Assembly (NCBI GenBank): GCA_937923945.1
Contig: CALDWC010000146.1
Location: 1-13,489, forward strand
Source: an uncultured Treponema sp.
GTDB lineage: Bacteria > Spirochaetota > Spirochaetia > Treponematales > Treponemataceae
Direction: 5' to 3'
DNA: 13,489 nucleotides
Position 1 is the stretch's first letter; every line of letters starts with the position of its first letter. The position numbers and the translations under genes are program-made. The notes beneath the pieces are model-generated. The model worked only from the letters and a program-made list of their open reading frames with translations, was not told the origin of the DNA and ran no database searches. This document shows, piece after piece, positions 8,914 through 13,489 of this stretch.

Positions 8914-9946
8914 TATCACTTTCCTGTTTTAAAAGTATATTTTGCACCACTTTTCCGTGCTTAAAAATAACCGCAAAATCTTTTCCGCCGGTTATTCCAA
9001 TATCCGCATTTTTTGCTTCACCGGGACCGTTCACCGCACATCCCATCACTGCAACGGTAATATCTTTTTGCAATGCGTACAAGCGGGTTTCCCATCGGTT
9101 TAAAAACGAATGAACATCAAAACCGTTACGTCCGCATCGCGGACACGAAATCAAGGTAACACCGCCTTTTATTTTTCCTACGCTCCGTAAAATTTCAACT
9201 CCGGCAATAACTTCAAGTTCGCACGGAGCGGAAAGACTCACCCGAAGTGTGTCGCCGATTCCTTTCGTGAGAAGTCGATAAAACGCAACCGTACTTTTAA
9301 CCGCACCGGTAATTGCCGGTCCGGCTTCCGTCACACCGAGATGGAGCGGAACATCAAAACGGGATTCAAAAAGTTCGTTTGCACGCACCGTGTCTTCAAT
9401 GTTCGAGGCTTTAAGCGAAACCGCATAATCGGTAAACTGCAAGTGATCGAATATTTCCATCTCCCGCTCGGCGGCTTTTACCAAGGCTTCCGCTTTCGGG
9501 AGTTTCTGCAAATCTTTCGGTAGCGAACCGGAATTTACTCCGATCCGTAAAACCGTTCCCGTTTCGCGTGCTTTTTTTATCACGGCTTCGACGTTTTTCG
9601 CTCCGCCGATATTTCCGGGATTTATCCGCACGGCAGCAACGTCGGCGGTCATGCAAGCCAAGGCTAACCGGTAATCAAAGTGAATATCGGCAACGAGCGG
9701 GATGCCGGTGAGTCGCGAAAGCTTCGTTATAGCCTCCGCACTTTCCTCATCGGGAACGGCAAACCGCATAATTTTCAAACCCGACCGCTCAAGTTCGGAG
9801 AGCCGCTCCGCTATGCGGTACAGCGTTTCGTCCGAAGCTCCATGCAAGCTTTCTTTCCACATACTCTGTACGGGGATTTCAGCGCCGCCGCCTATCGGTA
9901 TTTTTTTGACCGTACCGCGTCCGCCTACAAAAATTTTCCTTGACAT
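8858..9946 (-). CDS. ispG: 4-hydroxy-3-methylbut-2-en-1-yl diphosphate synthase IspG (GcpE)
   Basis: IspG converts MEcPP to HMBPP in the penultimate step of the MEP isoprenoid pathway. It uses a [4Fe-4S] cluster and electrons from flavodoxin or ferredoxin, in the cytosol. The 362-residue length matches the short bacterial form without the insert domain seen in plant and some bacterial enzymes. The N-terminal TIM-barrel part shows VQSMWKESLHG, VADIHFDYRLAL, RINPGNIGG and RIGVNSGSL. The C-terminal part carries the cluster ligands: SCPRCGRN (C268, C271) and GCAVNGPGEA (C303, with E310). ATG 9946 has only a weak Shine-Dalgarno-like AAAGAT upstream. The gene is first in a minus-strand unit with the two TPR genes, and its 3' end overlaps the next start. 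Their co-transcription does not by itself imply a shared pathway. Confidence 0.97.
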   Translation of the reverse strand: MSRKIFVGGRGTVKKIPIGGGAEIPVQSMWKESLHGASDETLYRIAERLSELERSGLKIMRFAVPDEESAEAITKLSRLTGIPLVADIHFDYRLALACMTADVAAVRINPGNIGGAKNVEAVIKKARETGTVLRIGVNSGSLPKDLQKLPKAEALVKAAEREMEIFDHLQFTDYAVSLKASNIEDTVRANELFESRFDVPLHLGVTEAGPAITGAVKSTVAFYRLLTKGIGDTLRVSLSAPCELEVIAGVEILRSVGKIKGGVTLISCPRCGRNGFDVHSFLNRWETRLYALQKDITVAVMGCAVNGPGEAKNADIGITGGKDFAVIFKHGKVVQNILLKQESDNENNKTVDEAFERELRSL

Positions 9947-9973
9947 CGCATCTTTATTTTCGGCAAAAAAAGA

Positions 9974-10001
9974 AAAATATTGAACGATTTGTTTTTATCA
10001 A
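9974..10001 (-). promoter_or_regulatory. Weak candidate ispG promoter
   Basis: On the minus strand TTGATA (10001-9996), a 16-bp spacer and TATTTT (9979-9974) lie about 27 bp before the ispG ATG. The match is moderate in an AT-rich stretch, so this could be chance. Confidence 0.3.
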
Positions 10002-10024
10002 TGATTTGAAAACCGGTCGAAGCT

Positions 10025-10067
10025 CAGTGAGAATTGACCTAAAATTCCGTATAGTTTCAGCTCACTG
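10025..10067. repeat. Short inverted repeat CAGTGAG/CTCACTG
   Basis: Seven-base arms CAGTGAG (10025-10031) and CTCACTG (10061-10067) flank 29 bp. The arms sit in AGCTCAGTG and AGCTCACTG, so they also form a 9-bp direct repeat with one mismatch. This is the weakest of the inverted repeats in the gap. Confidence 0.4.
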
Positions 10068-10075
10068 CATAATGA

Positions 10076-10111
10076 GGCACTGATTAATTCAATCGAGAAT
10101 TAATCAGTGCC
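10076..10111. repeat. 36-bp palindromic repeat, family A, copy 2
   Basis: Perfect 15-bp arms GGCACTGATTAATTC (10076-10090) and GAATTAATCAGTGCC (10097-10111) flank the loop AATCGA. The central 30 bp match copy 1 at 7015-7044 except for one loop base (AATCAA there). No T-tract follows, so a terminator role is unlikely at this site. Confidence 0.85.
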
Positions 10112-10126
10112 CACCTTTAAAATCTG

Positions 10127-10179
10127 TTGTTTCGCAAATGTTCAGAATCTACCTTATTATACTGAACATTGAGAAACAA
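10127..10179. repeat. Imperfect inverted repeat with 18-19-nt arms
   Basis: The left arm TTGTTTCGCAAATGTTCAG (10127-10145) pairs with CTGAACATTGAGAAACAA (10162-10179), with one mismatch-plus-bulge region in the middle and a 16-nt AT-rich loop. It directly abuts the family B element at 10182, and the CAATAA between them is also found beside the other family B copy, so the two may form one composite element. Confidence 0.75.
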
Positions 10180-10248
10180 TAAAGGAGATACTTTGCTTTG
10201 CAAAGTATGCTGTTAAATGGCGTCAAGCCTTTAATCAGCGTTTCCTTA
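10176..10248. repeat. Palindromic repeat, family B, copy 1 (with nested palindrome)
   Basis: This copy matches the reverse complement of 13438-13489. Shared blocks are CAATAA(A)GGA at the left, GCTGTTAAA-(T/C)-GGCGTC in the middle, and AAGCCTTTAATCAGCG plus TTTCCTTA at the right. The right arm (10227-10247) pairs with the left arm to make a long hairpin. In this copy the left arm is broken by a 21-nt perfect hairpin at 10188-10208, which the other copy lacks. Confidence 0.8.
10188..10208. repeat. Nested 21-nt palindrome inside family B copy 1
   Basis: Perfect arms ATACTTTGC (10188-10196) and GCAAAGTAT (10200-10208) flank the loop TTT. In the other family B copy this position reads simply AAC between AAGGA and GCTG, so the small palindrome was gained here or lost there. 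Confidence 0.75.
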
Positions 10249-10411
10249 AGCTTACCCTGTTATCCGCTTTATGTATACGGTAAAATGAGTGAACGGATGG
10301 ATATAAAAATAGGCAATATTTTCTAAAATCAGAGTGCTAATTAATAAACATAAATGTAAGTATAAAAAGCTTTTATAAAATTGATTTTTATAATTCATCA
10401 CTTCCGTAATC

Positions 10412-10440
10412 TTGAAAGAAAGATAAAAATTGAGTATAGT
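10412..10440 (+). promoter_or_regulatory. Predicted promoter of the nucleoside-kinase gene
   Basis: TTGAAA (10412-10417), a 17-bp spacer and TATAGT (10435-10440) form a strong sigma70-like pair. Transcription would start near 10447 and give a 5' leader of about 95 nt that contains the inverted and direct repeats at 10478-10526. Confidence 0.65.
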
Positions 10441-10477
10441 ATATTTTCGTCTATGGCGTGTTAAAACAAAAAATTTC

Positions 10478-10526
10478 ATGATATTCTTCTTTGTCGAAGG
10501 AGTATCATTAGTTGAAAGAATATCAT
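10478..10526 (+). promoter_or_regulatory. Structured leader with competing hairpin arms
   Basis: ATGATATTCTT (10478-10488) is perfectly complementary to AAGAATATCAT (10516-10526), whose end lies 3 nt before the AAGGAG ribosome site (10530-10535). The same left arm also partly pairs with GAAGGAGTATCAT (10496-10508). The two right-hand partners form an imperfect direct repeat. Pairing is clear; a regulatory role is inference. Confidence 0.45.
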
Positions 10527-10541
10527 TTTAAGGAGTAAGGT

Positions 10542-12182
10542 ATGGTTATCACGTTACCGAATAACGAAAAAAAAGAATTTGTTCATGCGATTGTTGGCAG
10601 GGAGCTCTTGTCTCTTTTTGAAAAAACGGAGTACCCGATTGTTGCCCTCCGCGTTAATAATGAAGTGCTGCCGTTGAATCATATTTTGGATATTGACGCA
10701 ACGGTTGAGCCGGTAATGCTCAATTCCGAAGATGGTGCCGCGATGTACCGCCGAACGCTCTGTTTTTTGTTGGCAGCTGCGGCGAAAAAAGTATATCCGA
10801 ATTTACGGCTTTTAGTCGGACACAGTTTGGCTCACGGGTACTATTACACGTTTGAAAATCAAAATCATAAAACGGTTGCGCTTGACAAAATCGAAACGGA
10901 AATGCGTTCAATGGTTGAAAAGGATTTACCGATTGAAAACAGCTGGATCAGCTATGAGTCTGCTCAAGATTATTTTAAAAAGGCAAATCAATCGGCAACG
11001 TTGAACTTGTTGAATTATTTAAGTAAGCCGAAATTTTTAATTACCAAGCTGGGAGATTACCGCGACCTTTATTTTCAGCCGCTCTTAGATAGGGTCGGAA
11101 GTTTGAAAGTGTTTGAACTTTTAAAATATGATGACGGCTTTTTACTCCGGTTCCCGAAATCGCAAACGCCCGGTAAACTGGATACGTTCAAAGATGTGCC
11201 GAAGCTGTTCAATATTTATAAAGAATATAAAAATTGGGGGAGGCTAGTCGGCGTGAGTTCCGTCGGAGATTTGAACCGGCTCATTGAAACACGGAACATT
11301 GATGATTATATGGAAATGTGTGAAATTTTGCAAAACAACAAAATTGCACAATTAACAACTGATTTTAAAAAGAAAAAAACAGCGCGCCTTATTTTGATTG
11401 CGGGACCTTCCAGTTCGGGAAAAACAACGTTTGCAAAAAAACTTTCCCTGCACTTAAAAGTACTTGCGTACAATCCGGCGATTATCAGTTTGGACGATTT
11501 TTACTTGGGAGCGGCAAATGCACCGAGAGACGAAAACGGCAAGCCGGACTTCGAGTGTTTAGAAGCCTTGGATTTGGAGCTTTTAAATCAAGTGTTACTT
11601 GATTTAATGGATAACAAGGAAGTTGATTTACCGATTTATGATTTTAAAACGAGTTCACGCCGTGATGTAACCAAAAAATTTAAGTTACCGGAAAACGGTA
11701 TTTTAATTCTTGAAGGTATTCACGGCATTAACGAAAAGCTGACACCGAAAATTCCCGCCGAGCTGAAATATAGAATATTTTTGTCGGCGCTGACGCAGCT
11801 CAATTTGGACGATCACAACCGTATTCCGACTTCGGATAACCGCCTGCTGCGGCGGATTGTGCGGGATGCACAGTTCCGCGGAAGCTCAGCAGCAAAAACA
11901 ATCGAGATGTGGAAAGGCGTGCGCGCCGGTGAAAACAAACACATATTCCCGTTCCAGAATACGGCGGACGCATTTTTTAACACGGCTCTGGATTATGAAT
12001 TGCCGGTGCTGAAAGTGTACGCGGAGCCGTTATTGCGGATTGTCAAGCCGACCGAGTCGGAGTACAACGAAGCATGCCGCCTGCTGGCGTTTTTGCAAAA
12101 CTTTTCGGCAGTTCCCGCGAATGCGGTTCCCCGCCGTTCTATTTTGCGCGAATTTATCGGCGACAGTGCATTTAGCTATTAA
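10542..12182 (+). CDS. Uridine kinase-related protein with TGS and ThrRS-like N-terminal domains
   Basis: The 546-residue product combines three parts. Residues 1-60 resemble a TGS domain. Residues 70-230 resemble the second domain of threonyl-tRNA synthetase, including GHSLAHGYYY with an H94-x3-H98 pair like the editing-site HxxxH. From about residue 280 there is a P-loop phosphoribulokinase/uridine-kinase domain with Walker A GPSSSGKTT (288-296), SLDDFY (316-321), PIYDF, and ILEGIHGIN in the later core. This architecture is a known but poorly characterised bacterial family annotated as uridine kinase or nucleoside kinase; the true substrate is unsettled. AAGGAG (10530-10535) lies 6 nt before ATG 10542, so the start is secure. 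It has its own promoter and leader. Its stop overlaps that of the convergent transporter gene. All kinase motifs appear intact. Confidence 0.9.
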   Translation: MVITLPNNEKKEFVHAIVGRELLSLFEKTEYPIVALRVNNEVLPLNHILDIDATVEPVMLNSEDGAAMYRRTLCFLLAAAAKKVYPNLRLLVGHSLAHGYYYTFENQNHKTVALDKIETEMRSMVEKDLPIENSWISYESAQDYFKKANQSATLNLLNYLSKPKFLITKLGDYRDLYFQPLLDRVGSLKVFELLKYDDGFLLRFPKSQTPGKLDTFKDVPKLFNIYKEYKNWGRLVGVSSVGDLNRLIETRNIDDYMEMCEILQNNKIAQLTTDFKKKKTARLILIAGPSSSGKTTFAKKLSLHLKVLAYNPAIISLDDFYLGAANAPRDENGKPDFECLEALDLELLNQVLLDLMDNKEVDLPIYDFKTSSRRDVTKKFKLPENGILILEGIHGINEKLTPKIPAELKYRIFLSALTQLNLDDHNRIPTSDNRLLRRIVRDAQFRGSSAAKTIEMWKGVRAGENKHIFPFQNTADAFFNTALDYELPVLKVYAEPLLRIVKPTESEYNEACRLLAFLQNFSAVPANAVPRRSILREFIGDSAFSY

Positions 12183-13144
12183 TTATTTAAGCTTTTAAGA
12201 AAGGCTTTTATATACTTTATGAGACAATAAAACACAATTAAACATGCGACTAATGTTTCAACTGCGATTAACCAAGCTTGTACTCTGAAATCCGCTTTTC
12301 TGAAAAGCTCATGCAGTGCAAGCTTTGCCGATAATCCGCTGATTACGATCGGAAAAGTAAAGGCGGAAAACGACGGGTAAAACGGCAAACGGAGTAAGCG
12401 CAGCATTTGGAAAAACATAAAGCAAAAGGTAGCTTGCGAACTTATCAAAAGCACCCAAAGTACGGTTTGATTTTTCACCGGAAAAGAATTTCTATAACCT
12501 GCTAAACAAAGTGCAATCGGAGCTGCGCAAATAACCAGCAAAGGCTTTGTCGGCTCCGGACCGTGTCCCAGTTTTGCGTAACGGATCGCAACTACAATAA
12601 AAAGTCCGATTGTCCATGTGATTCCCCAATAAAAACAAAACTGTCCGATGGGTACAGCATCAAACAGGGGAGCCGTTACCGAAGCGACCGCAATTCCCAC
12701 GTAGACGATAAACCATGACGGGAGCACTGTTTTCAATTCGTGTTTGCATAAAAATTTTACTGAAAAGTAAATAATTAACAACACATGTAAAAGAATTGCT
12801 GCATACCAAAGTATCACTGCGAATACTCCAATGTATGGCTTTAACCAAGCTGCCAATAACATCAAGTTCATTGAATATGTCGGAAATACGGAAGCCGTAA
12901 CGGGATTATTCATTTCGTTTTTAAAGCTTGAAAAGTCGGAAAGTATTTTTACGGTAAGCGCTAAAAAAATTATTGCTGATATGAGGTGAAGTATAAAGCG
13001 CAGTTTCAGGCTAAAAGAAGCTGATATGTTAAAAAACTCCAGCGTATTTGCCATCTTTGGAGTTATCTGCACGAGATTGCCGAGCGCTGCAAGACCAAGA
13101 CTGAGTCCGGTAATCGGAAGTGGAATTTTTTTTACGAGCTTCAC
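12179..13144 (-). CDS. TDT-family membrane transporter (TehA/SLAC1-like)
   Basis: The 321-residue product is an integral inner-membrane protein with about ten hydrophobic segments, beginning with LPITGLSLGLAALGNL and ending with AWLIAVETLVACLIVFYCLI. The length, the opening P-x-x-G-x-x-x-G-x-A-x-x-G-N pattern and the ten-helix layout fit the tellurite-resistance/dicarboxylate transporter (TDT) family, which includes TehA, SLAC1 anion channels and sulfite or malate exporters. The substrate cannot be read from sequence; a small anion is likely. The start is GTG 13144, because GGAGGTG (13158-13152) lies 7 nt upstream. The in-frame ATG at 13168 would lie upstream of that ribosome site and overlap the preceding gene. 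Only 2 nt separate the upstream stop from this start, so translation is probably coupled. Confidence 0.85.
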   Translation of the reverse strand: MKLVKKIPLPITGLSLGLAALGNLVQITPKMANTLEFFNISASFSLKLRFILHLISAIIFLALTVKILSDFSSFKNEMNNPVTASVFPTYSMNLMLLAAWLKPYIGVFAVILWYAAILLHVLLIIYFSVKFLCKHELKTVLPSWFIVYVGIAVASVTAPLFDAVPIGQFCFYWGITWTIGLFIVVAIRYAKLGHGPEPTKPLLVICAAPIALCLAGYRNSFPVKNQTVLWVLLISSQATFCFMFFQMLRLLRLPFYPSFSAFTFPIVISGLSAKLALHELFRKADFRVQAWLIAVETLVACLIVFYCLIKYIKAFLKSLNN

Positions 13145-13146
13145 GG

Positions 13147-13489
13147 TTACACACCTCCACCGACGCATTCGATAACGCCGTCTTCAATGAGTCGATTTGC
13201 GACCCATTCGGCAACATCACCGGTGATGTGTACACAGTGAGCCTTGCGCTCCGGAGAGGCGAAATTATCACCGGCCCATTGTTTTGTAATAATCCTACAA
13301 CACGTCGCCTTATACTTTTCGCGAATATAATCATGTAGGTCTTTTGCTGCGGGAAACATCTGCGGTTTCATCGCTTCGCCGTGTACCCGACCATGCGGGA
13401 TACTCAAAGCCATAATGCCGCCTGAAACGGCACCGCATAAGGAAACGCTGATTAAAGGCTTGACGCCGTTTAACAGCGTTTCCTTATTG
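13147..13489 (-). CDS. C_GCAxxG_C_C family cysteine protein, 3' part (possibly disrupted)
   Basis: The visible C-terminal region reads LCGAVSGGIMALSI, then a helical segment ending in TCCRIIT, then a segment with a further Cys (RKAHC) and a short tail. This spacing of C-G-A-x-x-G, CC and C is the signature of the C_GCAxxG_C_C family, small proteins of unsettled, probably redox or metal-related function. Family members have a conserved Gly-rich segment just before the CGA motif and another Cys earlier. Here, immediately upstream of the CGA Cys codon (13437-13435), the frame instead enters a palindromic repeat (13438-13489) and stays open to the window edge. The gene is therefore either complete with an element inserted in frame, or a 5'-truncated remnant. 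The ATG at 13413 is inside the conserved motif region and is not a credible native start. It precedes the TDT gene by 2 nt, so the two are probably co-transcribed. Confidence 0.7.
   Translation of the reverse strand, partial: NKETLLNGVKPLISVSLCGAVSGGIMALSIPHGRVHGEAMKPQMFPAAKDLHDYIREKYKATCCRIITKQWAGDNFASPERKAHCVHITGDVAEWVANRLIEDGVIECVGGGV
13152..13158 (-). promoter_or_regulatory. Ribosome binding site deciding the transporter start
   Basis: GGAGGTG on the minus strand lies inside the last codons of the upstream Cys-protein gene and 7 nt before GTG 13144. It is the strongest Shine-Dalgarno in the window and rules for GTG 13144 over the ATG at 13168. Confidence 0.8.
13438..13489. repeat. Palindromic repeat, family B, copy 2 (at window edge)
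   Basis: Perfect 12-bp terminal arms AAGGAAACGCTG (13439-13450) and CAGCGTTTCCTT (13474-13485) enclose near-complementary inner arms ATTAAAGGC and GCCGTTTAA around a short centre. The reverse complement matches 10176-10248 apart from the nested palindrome there. Similarity ends at 13438, exactly beside the Cys codon of the C_GCAxxG motif. The other side may continue past the window. Confidence 0.85.

Larger units (their letters stand above)
9947..10541. other. Palindrome-rich intergenic region between ispG and the kinase gene
   Basis: This 595-bp gap separates two divergent genes. It contains a possible ispG promoter, a run of four inverted repeats between about 10025 and 10248, a plain AT-rich stretch (about 10250-10410), then the promoter and structured leader of the downstream gene. 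A 75-codon frame on the minus strand (10479-10252) has no convincing ribosome site or domain and I do not accept it as a gene. No tRNA or known riboswitch is recognisable. Confidence 0.7.

Noticed and set aside
10332..10340. GAGTGCTAA, a half-site of the CIRCE heat-shock operator
   Set aside because: The partner TTAGCACTC is absent at the required 9-bp spacing and no chaperone gene follows. Probably chance.
10252..10479. 75-codon minus-strand frame in the palindrome-rich gap
   Set aside because: No convincing ribosome site, AT-rich low-complexity composition and no recognisable domain. It also covers the promoter of the plus-strand kinase gene.
13145..13168. ATG 13168 as the transporter start
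   Set aside because: It overlaps the preceding gene and lies upstream of the strong GGAGGTG site that positions GTG 13144.

Overview
The window looks like chromosomal DNA of a spirochete, most likely a Treponema. This is inferred from the protein set and its sequence character: a Lon protease, a MutL with its own endonuclease motif, a short IspG, and a ThrRS-like/uridine-kinase fusion, in an A/T-run-rich genome of moderate GC. I ran no database search, so the genus is an inference. Most of the window is housekeeping sequence. The unusual part is a set of small palindromic repeats in the gap at about 9984-10250, with relatives at 7014-7045 and at the right edge.

Left part (1-7000): the 3' part of a UvrD/RecB-type helicase-nuclease gene enters from the left edge and converges on mutL (minus strand). 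mutL and lon diverge from a 100-bp region that holds a good promoter for each gene. In both cases the predicted transcript start lies almost on the start codon, so both messages may be nearly leaderless. A palindrome with a following T-rich stretch lies just after lon and supplies the last codons and stop of the convergent gene.

Middle (7036-9946, minus strand): a three-gene unit reads ispG, then an exported TPR-like protein whose start lies inside ispG, then a small exported TPR protein. IspG makes HMBPP in the MEP isoprenoid pathway. The two TPR proteins have no assigned function.

Intergenic 9947-10541: this gap holds at least four inverted repeats. Two belong to families that recur in the window. 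Downstream lie a clear sigma70-type promoter and a leader with competing hairpins for the next gene.

Right part (10542-13489): the nucleoside-kinase fusion gene (plus strand) converges on a TDT-family membrane transporter, and their stop codons overlap inside one TTAA. The transporter is preceded by, and probably translationally coupled to, the 3' part of a C_GCAxxG_C_C-type cysteine protein gene. Where the conserved part of that protein should continue upstream, the reading frame runs without a stop through a palindromic repeat to the window edge. This is either an in-frame element insertion or a gene remnant.
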